Positions 28,405 to 35,701 of a DNA stretch of 64,000 nt are shown in pieces. Numbering within the stretch: position 1 is the first letter of the stretch; each line of letters begins with the position of its first letter. The notes below the pieces were generated by a model, which was given only the letters and a program-made list of their open reading frames with translations, did not search any database and had not been told where the DNA came from. The stretch comes from Homarus americanus (Eukaryota > Arthropoda > Malacostraca > Decapoda > Nephropidae). Location: assembly GCF_018991925.1 (NCBI RefSeq), contig NW_024726235.1, positions 5,746,458 to 5,810,457 of the forward strand. Direction: 5' to 3'. The translations under genes were made by a program, and so were the position numbers.

Positions 28405-30851
28405 GCGGTCAATTGAACCCACAGGGTACCGCGTTAAGTGAAATCCGCGTAAATGGAACAATAGAACATATGGGATTAATTCCAATAGAGACTGGCCCGA
28501 CCCCCAAACTCTACTTTTTCCGACACAATACCTATGTTCTAGTAAAAATAACATCTTAATTTTATGATGGTACATGCACACAATTAATACTTAAGAGAAA
28601 TACAGTCGCCAAGTTAATGTCCATTCAAATAATGGACTCAACTCCCTCCCCCTCTTCTCACACTACACTGCTGGCTCTTCCCTCTGTGTGAAATTTTGGG
28701 GGGAAAACCACTAGATTTTAATAAATAATACCTCAAACTAAAGTTAGGATAATATAATTGACATTGCTGGATTCCTTGTAAGACCAGGAATATTTTGAAT
28801 ATAAATGTCATATATTTTGCACAAAAGAGAACATATTTACTCAGAGTAAACATTATATCTAAAATTTGTATGTCTAATGCAAAATCTATGATGTTTATAT
28901 TCAAAATGATCATCAAATTGTAAGAATTCCAGCAATGTAAATTATATTCTGGCCGGGTAATTTGTATGAATTTTATGAGCTAAAACAAATATCTTCAGTT
29001 AATAAAAAAAAATATTCTTCACGACACTCTCTGTCAATCAAAGTACCCCACCTTGCCTCCTCCCCTCTTCCAACCACGCCAGATGGTCGGTCCATCCCAA
29101 CCCTCCCCCCCACCCCCCACCAACCCTCCCTACAAGAGAAATGTTGGGTGAAAAACTAGATTTTAACATTTAGTATTAAATAATACCTCAGATTAAAGTT
29201 AGGATAATATAATTGACATTGCTGGATTCCTTGTAAGACCAGGAATATTTTGAATATAAATGTCATATACGTATTTTGCACAAAAGATAACATATTTACT
29301 CAGAGTAAACATTATATCTAAAATTTGTATGTCTAATGCAAAATCTATGATGTTTATATTCAAAATGATCATCATATTGTAAGAATTCCAGCAATGTTAA
29401 TTATATTCTGGCCCGGTAATTTGTATGAATTTTATGAGCTAAATAAAAAAAAAATTATACTTCACCGCGTATATGAGTAGATGAACCGCGTTAAGTGAAA
29501 GTTCGGTTATGGCGAGGCACCGCGTATATGAAAAATCGAGAAATCGCGTTAAGTGAAACCGCGTAAAGCGGGGTAATACTGTATATATATAAACAAAATA
29601 ATAATAAAAAAATAGAAATAAAAAAAAATAATAAATAATAAAATAAATAAATAAATATTGAAGTGATAACCGTGGTAACACTATGAGATGTATGTATTAC
29701 TACCATGCTATTGTACTATTCCAGATGGTACTAAATGTTACATAATACTTCCTTGAGATAAATGTATAGTATATATCAGATGCCTCAAAGAGAGCTCAGG
29801 TTTTCAACTGGCTCAGCCATGTTAATATTGTTATTATTATCCACTCTGTATCTGTATTTTTCTGGCTAAATAAAATGTTTCAATTCAGAAAAGATGGCTG
29901 GGCACACGGGGATGGGGGATTGGTTCCGAGGCAGAGGGAAGATTATTGGCCCTCACCTGTATCACTTGTATCACTACCCACCACAGAGGCTTGCAGGGCC
30001 TCTTTGTCAAACCCCTCAAAGTCCATATAAGTCCATATCCTCACTATCACTGACTTGGGCCGGCTGTGGTGGGTGGCGGGTGAAGAACTCCGTAATGTTT
30101 TGACGACTGGGCGACCTTGTGCGCACCCTGCCCGTGCCGCTTCCCGCGTATATGAGTAGATGCACCGCATGAAGTGGGAATTCCGGTTCTGGCGGGGTAC
30201 CGCGTAAATGTAGAAACGCGTTAAAAAAAAACCCGTAAAGCGGGGTATTACTGTATACGTACTGTTGTATTTGTTGGCACTCAGGCAGCCGGTTGGTGGT
30301 TGCATCCCATGCCAACATGTGCGCCATATACATTTGTAAATATATATTTTATAACAGCAAAACATTACGAATTATGAGTAATTTCGAATTAGAGGGGCAC
30401 GAATTATGGGGTTTTAGTACTGTACAGTACAGTCTCTGGGAATAGTTGGGTGAGTTGCGAGTGTGGATAGAGTGGATAGAGTGTACTGAATGAGGAAATA
30501 TAATAATATCCCCCATTAGCCAGAATCTTTCATCCCCGGAACTTACCATTACCTGGAAAAAAAGTAATTTTTACCCTGCTTGATGTTGTGATGTATTTTA
30601 AATGTACATGTATATAACTGAATGGAATGACACTTATTTTATTTTACTATTTTTCATTTCAGTTTATTTGTCCTCTCGAGGGGAGATTGCAGATGCTTTA
30701 TGTACTACAGAATTCCCCACTTCAGATGACAGTTTATGGCTTTACTGTTTCATACTCCACCATTTCCACTGCAGCTTTTGGTATTCTACTTGCTTTTGCC
30801 TCCAAGGTTCTCATTCAAGAAATATCTGGGCCGTTGATTTTAAAGAACTAG
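4599..30851 (+). CDS. Multi-pass membrane protein, gustatory-receptor-superfamily-like, 3' nine exons (partial)
   Basis: Nine exon-like segments (4599-4728, 4960-5104, 7332-7492, 8929-9033, 13117-13211, 16333-16485, 24178-24276, 26494-26706, 30663-30851) all have AG acceptors and GT donors and join in phase 0/1/2/1/1/0/0/0/0 into 429 codons plus TAG. The N-terminus lies left of the window. Hydrophobic helices fall at about residues 70-88, 115-132, 311-331, 336-356 and 398-419 of the partial product. Residues about 146-296 are acidic, then Ser/Thr-rich, and look disordered. The end has a loop after the penultimate helix, then a GF motif (VYGFTVSY) just before the last helix. That layout resembles the TM6-loop-TM7 end of insect gustatory receptors, in which a short motif precedes TM7, and of PHTF-like relatives. 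The family call is inference. One helix of a seven-helix fold is not accounted for, so an exon may be missing. The introns carry many transposons. Confidence 0.6.
4960..5104 (+). CDS. Gene 1, exon with first visible transmembrane helix
   Basis: The acceptor is cttccacag and the donor is gtgggt. The segment reads AYFLSDWWFTASDIV, then a helix ISIFFTLLWGALSLYANNL. It ends with two bases that make Arg with the first base of the exon at 7332. The positively charged stretch after the helix suggests a cytoplasmic loop. Confidence 0.65.
5476..5950. mobile_element. 475-bp TA-flanked inverted-repeat element (MITE)
   Basis: It starts CAGTAAGTCCTCACTTAACG and ends CGTTAAGTGCGGACTTACTG with TA on both sides. 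The ends repeat the word ACGTTAAG/CGTTATACG internally. The interior is G-rich on the + strand and non-coding. It lies in the gene 1 intron. Confidence 0.85.
6440..7160 (+). pseudogene. LINE endonuclease (APE-type) fragment
   Basis: It reads YCPCHPGTDRDFMDQFCLFF, then LVCGDFNYWVN (the GDFN motif) and, after a frame change, PAVSDHALVAFGF (the SDH motif). A linker follows with DDSPWYDSSICSLHRDRR. These are motifs of apurinic-like endonucleases of non-LTR retrotransposons. It is cut by a frameshift near 6,680 and a stop near 6,814, and no RT domain follows before the exon at 7,332. Confidence 0.75.
7332..7492 (+). CDS. Gene 1, exon with second visible helix
   Basis: The acceptor is tgttgttgcag and the donor is a consensus gtgagt. 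It encodes RLFSHKKFLDMLRLHSKTIL, a basic loop, then the helix ASIVLFALMLLLAVFNNI and a Cys-containing segment. In gustatory receptors a basic cytoplasmic loop of this size joins TM2 to TM3, so this pair may be TM2/TM3. Confidence 0.7.
7493..8597. other. Gene 1 intron, mostly unremarkable; start of an inverted-repeat element near 8,232
   Basis: Most of this is AT-rich sequence without recognisable structure. At 8,232 TA is followed by CAGGGAAGCCCCGTTTTGTG, which looks like a Tigger-type terminus, but I could not find its partner. CAGTACAGTA words follow at 8,365-8,395. Confidence 0.35.
8598..8672 (+). pseudogene. Small LINE reverse-transcriptase remnant
   Basis: One frame reads VYRAVVLPTLLYGSETWVTY. 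The LLYGSETW motif is typical of the C-terminal part of many LINE ORF2 proteins. Only about 25 codons survive. Confidence 0.6.
8929..9033 (+). CDS. Gene 1, exon of the hydrophilic insert
   Basis: The acceptor is atttgcag and the donor is gtaata. It reads IRRFMQALEQDSRVYESRY and continues hydrophilic with no helix. Both ends are phase 1, in agreement with its neighbours. Confidence 0.6.
9218..10722. mobile_element. 1.5-kb TA-flanked inverted-repeat element
   Basis: It starts CAGGTTGTACCTCTCTAGTC and ends GACTAGAGAGGTACAACCTG with TA on both sides. CCGG-containing words recur near both ends. The interior contains a direct duplication: sequence near 9,560-9,850 recurs near 9,968-10,260. No transposase is visible. 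A SINE-like insert lies at 9,308-9,432 inside it. Confidence 0.85.
9308..9432 (-). repeat. SINE-like repeat, copy 1
   Basis: Read on the minus strand it goes ACAGGGATTAGCCCACCTGG, GCATAGGTCACTGACCC, TTGGGGCCTGAAAGGC and then an A-rich tail. Two other copies are at 12,725-12,850 (minus) and 43,440-43,525 (plus). Confidence 0.6.
10848..11440. mobile_element. TA-flanked inverted-repeat element, copy 1 of a 0.6-kb family
   Basis: It shares its inner ends (TGGCTGCGAATAGCCAAATC and ACATCCAGGGTGTCATATGC) with the element at 31,439-32,077. TGCGAA words are repeated at both ends. A run of G at 10,869-10,880 lies near the left end. Confidence 0.7.
11441..12273. other. Gene 1 intron without recognised features
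   Basis: I see no inverted repeat, coding frame or tandem repeat in this stretch. Confidence 0.4.
12274..12476. mobile_element. 203-bp hAT-type MITE with 8-bp target duplication
   Basis: It starts CAGGGGTGGGCAA and ends TTTGCCCACCCCTG. The 8 bases GCATAGGT flank it at 12,266-12,273 and 12,477-12,484 without mismatch. CAGGGGTGGGCAA-type ends and 8-base duplications are typical of hAT elements. Confidence 0.92.
12725..12850 (-). repeat. SINE-like repeat, copy 2
   Basis: The minus strand reads ACAGGGATTAGCTCACCCGG, GCACAGGTCACTAACCC, ATCGGGGCCTGGGGGGC and then an A-rich tail that includes AAT repeats. It closely resembles copy 1. Confidence 0.62.
13117..13211 (+). CDS. Gene 1, acidic exon
   Basis: The acceptor is cttgacctcag and the donor is gtattg. 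It encodes EYTWFDEDYLDELRDPG and then a Ser/Asn-rich stretch ending PQQ. Strong acidity suggests a disordered loop or a docking segment. Confidence 0.6.
13486..15536. mobile_element. 2-kb TA-flanked inverted-repeat element with repeated internal modules
   Basis: It starts CAGTCATGCGCCGGTTAAC and ends GTTAACTGGCGCATGACTG with TA on both sides. Inside are degenerate copies of the 'CATTGCTGGAAT' palindrome module near 14,310-14,420, 14,550-14,640, 14,770-14,900, 15,050-15,140 and 15,280-15,360. A different inner end (GATAACCAAGGGATGACTG at about 14,168-14,186) suggests a nested element. No transposase is seen. Confidence 0.8.
15537..16332. other. Gene 1 intron, A-rich patch
   Basis: A purine-rich stretch at 16,045-16,140 and its complement frame give short open frames on both strands that I consider spurious. 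Nothing else was recognised. Confidence 0.4.
16333..16485 (+). CDS. Gene 1, Ser/Thr-rich exon
   Basis: The acceptor is ttgtttgcag and the donor gtgact is weak. It is in phase 0 at both ends. The 51 codons are rich in Ser, Thr, Pro and Gln (for example VPVSSPVEGSLPSTSST), typical of a disordered region that could be phosphorylated or O-glycosylated. Confidence 0.58.
17521..17559. repeat. (GT)n microsatellite
   Basis: About 18 GT units, preceded by GTGCGTGC. Confidence 0.92.
18645..18984. repeat. Long imperfect hairpin 1 (arms about 138 bp)
   Basis: The left arm 18,645-18,785 runs from ATGGAAATGTAATATTTTGG to GAATGGTTTTCAG. The right arm 18,849-18,984 is its near complement. The loop is about 65 bp. 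The arms include GACTTTCGCTTTCTTTCGTT. Confidence 0.88.
19254..19345 (-). pseudogene. Transposase C-terminal tail remnant
   Basis: The minus strand reads VPSSPVQGEDWEELFGAEDD, then DKENDFDGF and a stop. Acidic tails that end in DFxGF are seen in the Tigger-like copies of this window (for example DFEGF). Only about 29 codons are left, so this is a trace of the autonomous parent. Confidence 0.5.
19622..19943. repeat. Long imperfect hairpin 2, copy of hairpin 1
   Basis: The arms 19,622-19,767 and about 19,809-19,943 are near complements and are related to hairpin 1, including the CGCTTTCTTTCGTT and GTAATCGCTTTTCGAATGG words. The loop is shorter than in hairpin 1. Confidence 0.88.
20705..21068. 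repeat. Palindrome module related to the Tigger-element hairpins
   Basis: The left arm includes AAGGATTCCAGCAATGCAAG (about 20,752-20,771). The right arm includes CTTGCATTGCTGGAATTCTT (about 20,998-21,017). The arms are about 75 bp and are 210 bp apart. The core CATTGCTGGAAT is shared with the modules at 234-1,275 and 28,750-29,409. Confidence 0.75.
21185..21545. repeat. T-rich dispersed-repeat-like segment
   Basis: It starts with a long T tract and contains CACCAGGTACCTACTTTACT then GCTAGGTGAACAGGGACG. I recall such wording as common in decapod repeats, but no second copy is in the window. A direct repeat of TCAAGGGCGTAGAAG lies at about 21,320-21,365. Confidence 0.35.
22498..23145. other. 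AT-rich intron stretch
   Basis: Very AT-rich from 22,800 to 23,050. No repeat ends or coding frames are recognised. Confidence 0.4.
23146..24022. mobile_element. 877-bp TA-flanked inverted-repeat element
   Basis: It starts CAGTGGTCCCTCGATTAAC and ends GTTAATTGAGGGACCACTG with TA on both sides. TCGTTAACTGAA words are reiterated near both ends. An internal duplication (ATTATCAATATGTTAACTAA at about 23,539 and 23,720) is present. It is related in wording to the element at 25,051-25,888. Confidence 0.88.
24178..24276 (+). CDS. Gene 1, loop exon
   Basis: The acceptor is ctttattacag and the donor is a consensus gtgagt. The 33 codons in phase 0 read VSISSSNTTSGSHVRPV and end EILFKYWKIQ. It is preceded by a 7.7 kb intron that consists almost entirely of nested transposons. 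Confidence 0.58.
24919..26078. mobile_element. Inverted-repeat element interrupted by another element
   Basis: It starts CAGGTGCTCAACTTATGAAC and ends TAAGTAGAGGAGCACCTG with TA on both sides. Without the insert at 25,051-25,888 it is only about 320 bp. Confidence 0.75.
25051..25888. mobile_element. 838-bp TA-flanked element with reiterated TTCGTTAACCGAA words
   Basis: It starts CAGTGACCCCTCCGTTAACG and ends CGTTAAACGAGGGGTCACTG. The near-palindrome TTCGTTAACCGAA, or close variants, occurs several times in the first 100 and last 120 bases. The interior includes a GATGAT run near 25,240. Confidence 0.88.
26079..26493. other. Gene 1 intron without recognised features
   Basis: AT-rich, no repeats or coding signals seen. 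Confidence 0.4.
26494..26706 (+). CDS. Gene 1, exon with two helices
   Basis: The acceptor is gttgttgcag and the donor is gtgaat. The 71 codons in phase 0 give a basic lead-in (ARLRLSSVALQRW), the helix SVISLVIVWLAMNLVLWL, a short loop with Cys, then the helix ANFFLPLSLLPLLSSAYAEV. The codons use G/C in the third position more than the flanking introns do. Confidence 0.72.
27490..28325 (-). mobile_element. Tigger-family element, copy 2 (terminal part)
   Basis: The sequence TTTACGCGGTCAATTGAACC and the following 150 bp match the subterminal region of the element at 1,822. The transposase C-terminus follows on the minus strand. It ends at a TA array. Confidence 0.75.
27783..28170 (-). pseudogene. 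Tigger-like transposase C-terminal fragment
   Basis: From the ATG at 28,170 it reads MASEGPPPPERNIELPG, then a helical stretch and IEDFLARNPPQPQPAQ, then acidic DSEDMDFEGFVWEALQ, ending DSPEGN. It corresponds to the tail of the transposase at 2,149-2,500. The catalytic domain is absent. Confidence 0.75.
28327..28398. repeat. (TA)n microsatellite beside Tigger ends
   Basis: About 36 TA units between two Tigger-family segments. Confidence 0.95.
28399..29581. mobile_element. Non-autonomous Tigger-family element, inverted copy with two hairpin units
   Basis: This is the reverse-orientation relative of 76-1,644. It begins near GCGGTCAATTGAACCC and ends AAAGCGGGGTAATACTG followed by TA. Two palindromic units lie at 28,750-28,949 and 29,204-29,409. 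The first CAGT terminus appears lost in the TA array. Confidence 0.78.
28750..29409. repeat. Two imperfect palindrome units, inverted relative to 234-1,275
   Basis: Each is centred on TTTACTCAGAGTAAA and has the same arms as the units in the first element. The second unit has a short insertion (ATACGTATATGAC) that breaks the associated open frame. Confidence 0.75.
29790..29885 (+). mobile_element. 3' end of a LINE (same family as 55,666-56,060)
   Basis: It reads CTCAGGTTTTCAACTGGCTC, then TTATTATTATCCACTCTGTA, then TCTGGCTAAATAAAATGTTT. This is the reverse complement of 55,670-55,765 with few changes. It carries an AATAAA signal. Confidence 0.7.
29886..30253 (-). mobile_element. Tigger-family deletion derivative, copy 3
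   Basis: It holds the C-terminal transposase remnant at 29,943-30,110 (DFEGFDKEALQASVVG, ending TGEGQ) and, after a deletion, a terminus that ends AAAGCGGGGTATTACTG followed by TA. The catalytic part is gone. Confidence 0.68.
30663..30851 (+). CDS. Gene 1, terminal exon with last helix and stop
   Basis: The acceptor is tttcatttcag. The 62 codons end in TAG at 30849-30851. It reads FICPLEGRLQMLYVLQNSP, then VYGFTVSY, then the last helix STAAFGILLAFASKVLIQE. The helix-loop-GF-helix arrangement at the very C-terminus is the main reason for suggesting the gustatory-receptor superfamily. The usual TYxxxLLQF of insect receptors is not conserved. Confidence 0.7.
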   Translation, partial: FICPLEGRLQMLYVLQNSPLQMTVYGFTVSYSTISTAAFGILLAFASKVLIQEISGPLILKN

Positions 30852-31438
30852 CCTTTGAGGAATAGTAAAATGAATGGCAGATTTTGATCTCTTTGGTAAG
30901 AGTTGACAGCCTCATTAGCCTAAGGAATAGCCACCTGAATATGTAATTTATATATCATACAGTATTTTATTTTTGAGAAAAAGTTCTCTGTTCACTGTGT
31001 TTACCCCACAACGGACATTTCTTGAAGTATTTTAAGAAAAGTACGTATTTTACATTGAAATAATTTCCTCTTTGTTTTTAATACCCATTTTATTCTGTAA
31101 TATATTGTCCATACTGTTTTTAAGTACGATTTATTAATTATGCGTGATTGTATTATGTACTTTTATATGCACCTAATGTTGAAGGTACTGTACTTTGAAG
31201 ATATGATTTCATCTATTCTTATCTCTTGTAAAATTATTTTTGTAATCTGTATATCAGGAACTCTAATGAAAATTATATACAGTATAGATTTATATTGGAA
31301 GTAGCTTTGATAGACTGTGATAAAGCATTTTAGTACTAAATATGCATGGTTAGTGAATGCTAATATTTTGTGTTGTACAGTATTAGTTCATACCCAATTT
31401 TTTCAATAACTGCAAATTGTTCATTTCTGATGTAAGTA
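30852..31438 (+). other. Probable 3' UTR of gene 1
   Basis: This is AT-rich non-repetitive sequence that follows the stop codon. I see no clear AATAAA here. The next AATAAA-like sites are near 33,705 and 33,752, so the UTR may be long and interrupted by the inverted-repeat element at 31,439-32,077. Confidence 0.4.
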
Positions 31439-31628
31439 CAGGGGGCACCCCAAATTCGTGGGGGTTGGGTTCTCCAAATGGCTGCGAATCGCTAAATCCG
31501 CGAATAACATTTGCAGACGGGGTCATTTTTACTTGCGTACAAGGAAATGTACTGTATATTCTCTTTGTGTTTGCCCTTAGAACAATTATTTCTCTTACCT
31601 CTGGTATTGTATATGTGTGTGTGTGTAG

Positions 31629-31660
<32 letters not shown>

Positions 31661-32077
31661 CACGTACAAATAAATAATAATAGGAAAATCCTCTCATAAA
31701 TAATCAGAAAAAATTTATTAAAAATGTGACAGCCTACCTTCAAGTCTGTGCCCTACTAATAAAGTACTGTAATAGAGAATGGACTTGAGGGTAGACTCTC
31801 ACATTTTTAATAAATTTGTTTCAGATTATTTGTGAGAATGTTTTCCCATTATTATTTATTTGTATGGGTTTTTTTTTTGTGTGTGTAGACACACACACAT
31901 ATTTACAATACAGGTAAAGAAAATTACTGTCTCTAGAATGAATGGCTCCCTGTCCCAGCCGCGAAAATGCCGGCAACTTTAAAACTACCCACAGACATTC
32001 TCGGGTACATCCAGGGTGTCATCCGCGAATAACCGAGAACCGAGAAGTAAAAATCCGCGAACTTGGGGGGCATACGG
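31439..32077. mobile_element. TA-flanked inverted-repeat element, copy 2, with internal hairpin
   Basis: It starts CAGGGGGCACCCCAAATTCG and ends CGAACTTGGGGGGCATACGG. TGCGAA/CCGCGAA words are repeated at the ends. An internal inverted repeat has arms at about 31,657-31,749 and 31,776-31,867 (for example AATAGGAAAATCCTCTCA against TGAGAATGTTTTCCCATT). A (CA)n run lies at 31,629-31,657. Confidence 0.82.
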
Positions 32078-34600
32078 TACAGTATAAGTTTGTCTATTAT
32101 GTATTTTTAGTCTGGAAGTTTACAGGTTGAAATCCAAGTCCAAAGAGACCCAAAATTTTGACAAATCTAAAAAGTTAATTACTAGTTTAAAAAAATACAA
32201 GTTTCTTTTGATTTTGCACAGAATATTAATAAAGTTCTGTAAACACTTGGAATGAAGTTACCCTGAAAAGAGTAAAATTGTGGTTAAATTCTTGACTGTA
32301 CTTTGGTTAAGAGTAATCCAGCTACAGTTCTGGTTTCTTTAGGAAAATTGGCGTCCCAAAGGTATATGAATAAGCATGGGATGCGATTCTCATTGAGGCA
32401 GTAGCTACTGTAAACCCCCTGGTAACCTGTTTTTCAAACTGTTGGCTTGCTGACTATACAGTCTTCCTAATTTGGCTCTGTTAACAAACAGGGTTTCAGA
32501 ATTGACCTTTTATTTTCACAAACCAAGAGCTCTGATTCAACAACTGGTGAGTTTCAGCAGTGCATTAAATGAATGATATATTATTAGCATTAAAAAGGTT
32601 GTATGATCAGTATGTTCCTAAAACTTACTAGGTACTTTAAATTACAGGTACCTGAAATATATATTTTGCAATTTAAAAACTGCTTCAGTGATCAACTGTC
32701 CTAAACATTCCAAAGTGACTAGTGTACATTATCTGCCTTAAAACCTATTACCAGGCTTCTTTTACAATATAGAGAGAGTCTAGGAGGCACATGTCCAAAA
32801 GAAAGCAGAACTGCCCAAGAAAATCACTTTGGGCCTCTTGAAAGACATGCTATACGAGGGATTTGTGCCACCTTGGTACCACAAATTAAGTGCCAGTAAA
32901 GCAAGAGGATTTAACAGACTGCAGTCTCTTCAGTGTGGAGCCTGTCTTAAGAAATCATGCATCTGTTACATTGCTATACAGTATTGTCAATTTTAGGCAA
33001 CTTATAACACTCTCTGTGATTAGCTAGATGTAGTTGTTAACCACTAAGCATTTTATAGGTCTTTTACAGTGTAAACATATTATCTTTATCAATTACAAAA
33101 AGATTGTAAACATGTGCTTAATGCACCTTAATGCAACTATACATTTTTTATCAGATAAACTGCCATATCTGCCAGACATCCTTTTCAAAGAGAGAGGGGA
33201 GGTGGTAACTCAGCACATACTTCTTCATTTGAGACTGACTGTGTATGGGGTGGTTGGACATGATCAGTTTGGTAATAATTAAAACATTATTGAAGACAAA
33301 ATAGGGAATCTGCCTTGGAGAGGGGGTTGCATGATGTACCAAACCCCCAGGGACCAGACTCAAGTAACTGTTTTCCACACTGACAATATCAACTGGGTAA
33401 AAAAAAATACAAATGTTGACTCCTTCATGCTCAGAAGATATTGAAAATGCATTTTACTTTAAGTTCAATTGATTCATTTTAATTTAAGTGCTTAACCTTT
33501 GTATTCCTATAAATGAAAAATGCTTCCAATTTACTGACTGCTATGAACACATTTAAGCATTCAGGCTTTCCTCCCTAGTTATTTGTATGTCAAATGACAG
33601 GAAATGGGTTAGGAAGTGAAGGATAAGATTCCACAGACTTGGAAATGGACTGTGCTGCCTCAGCTTGCCTCATATTATATTTTTCCCGTAAAATATAAAA
33701 TATAATAATAAAATGATGCCTCTATCCATGTTTGACATGCACTAAAATGATAATAAAGTTATATATATTTTATATTTTGCTTACTATTCCAAGGTTATGT
33801 TTTCTTTGTTTTTGGAGAGGCAAGACAATGATTGACAGAAAAATAGTTATATTCAGTTTTGTACTCCCTCTTTACTCTTTTTTTTATTATAAAACATGAA
33901 AACAATAAGAAGTCTGTTCTTAAATTGTAATGTGCCAAGTGTTGAGTGGTGGCGCATAACATGGTGGTGTTTATTTTTACAGACCAGCTACAATTGGACT
34001 TATAATTAACTATTATTCCAATCTATAACAGTAGACTGAAATAATAGCTTTATGATTTATAAGCCCAATTGTAGCATCAGTAGAAAATATGTTGATCCTG
34101 AATACTGTCATCGAGAAGACTATCCTAATCCCCACCCTTTCTCAACTCAGGAAACAGGTCATGTGACCTGATTCCCAAGTTCTGTGTCTTTCTCCCTTGC
34201 TTTGTCACCTTTCCACCACCATCAACCAGAAACACACTTCACTCCAGCATAGGTGGCATGCCAGTAGCATGCCCCTACAATAAGTGTTGGATGAAAATCC
34301 AACTTTGCCACGTTCTCTGAGTGGGCCAGGAGACATCTTACACTCGGCATTTACTGTATTTTACACCACCTAATTTTGTTATTTCCACTTTTTTTTATAG
34401 TAGACTCGTGATTATTTAATACTGGATAGGTAAGTGAATAGAAAAATGGAATTCAATTTTTTTTTTATTTACTTACATGTGACAATTCTAAATGGAATGC
34501 AATTAGCAGAGGCCTCTGCTCCACAGCAAACATGCTGTGGTGAGTTTTACACATCGCTTAAATAAAATTACTTACATTTACGTAATTCTACACTTATTTT
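32078..34600. other. Unique-looking AT-rich sequence downstream of gene 1
   Basis: I see no TIRs, tandem arrays or convincing coding frames over 2.5 kb, which is unusual for this window. AATAAA-type words occur near 33,705 and 33,752. It may be a long 3' UTR or plain flank. Confidence 0.4.
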
Positions 34601-34964
34601 TACTATTTCTTGTACAGTACTCGGATATGTAGATATTATTCACCTAGGCAGTTTTTTGGAGTCGGCACTTGCCATATGCTGTTGGGTAAGGTGGTGATAG
34701 TGTTGGTAAAAGCAGACAGGGCACACACACACACAACCTCCTCATGCCTCCCTCCCTCCCTTCTCCCTCCCTTCCGTGCCTTGCTGCTACACTGCCTGTC
34801 ATCCACTACCGCCCACCCACCCACATAACTTGCCCCTACCCTTATGCTACCGCCTGTCATGTTCTCATCACGCCCATATACACCCACAACACCCACCCAG
34901 TGGAGATGCCCACTTGGAGCACAGAATCCCCATTATTTTACTTCTCATGAATTTTTCCCATTAC
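34600..34964. other. C-rich low-complexity stretch
   Basis: CCCTCCCTCC and CACCCACCC words dominate 34,740-34,910. They give short open frames on several strands that are not credible genes. Confidence 0.6.
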
Positions 34965-35701
34965 ACCCACCTCTCTTTTTACGCAGGGGTTATGTTCTTG
35001 AAAACCACCGCTTAATTCAAAAACGCGTAATTGAAACACGATTTTCCCATAATAATACATGTAAATGGTGCAGGATACGATCAGTGCTGTCACTTAAACC
35101 AATCACACGGCCTACCTCCGACACACGCTCTCCTCTCTGAAGGTGGGTGATCACATTTAATTTCATGTCTATTGCGATTGTTTTTCATGCCTCTTTAGCT
35201 TTTGGCACCCCCAGAGGAGGCAGATGGACGTTTTCCAGACATGGTCAATGGGGAAAACAGCATTTAACACTAAAAAGGTATGTGATAAACACACAATGCA
35301 AATTAGAGCACAGAGAAAAAGTAGTGCTGGTGTGAACTTGGAAAGCGATATGCGGGAAGCTTGTTGGACGTCGTTACAGTTGTTGAACAGATTACTTCAT
35401 TATCATCATTAGCAGTAATAATCTTTATTATTACATTATTATAGTAATTATGATTAATAATATCAAAATCGTTGATGTTGATATGACTGCGACTTTATAG
35501 TAATAACTAAAAAGCACCTCACCAGGCATCACACGTGACTCCACCGCCAAGCAACCAGGCGTTTACGTGCGGCAAATTTAATATGTCTTGAGCGCGTTAT
35601 TTAAAAAATAGGTGCGTGTAAATTAGCTTTTGGTATCAATTGAACAATTGCATTATTCCAAAAACGCTTAAATCAAACGCGCGTAAGACGCAAGTTACCT
35701 G
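34965..35701. mobile_element. Probable inverted-repeat element
   Basis: The right end reads GCGCGTAAGACGCAAGTTAC CTG, followed by TA. The left end has CTTTTTACGCAGGGGTTATG and shared AAAAACGC words, but the terminal match is poor. The left boundary is uncertain. Confidence 0.4.

Larger units (their letters stand above)
27194..30422. mobile_element. Inverted-repeat element carrying a cluster of Tigger-family insertions
   Basis: It starts CAGTAAAAACCCCATAATTT and ends ACGAATTATGGGGTTTTAGT ACTG, with TA on both sides. GAATTATGAG words repeat at both ends. Its original interior is small; 27,480-30,253 is occupied by Tigger-related pieces, a TA array and a LINE tail. Confidence 0.75.
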
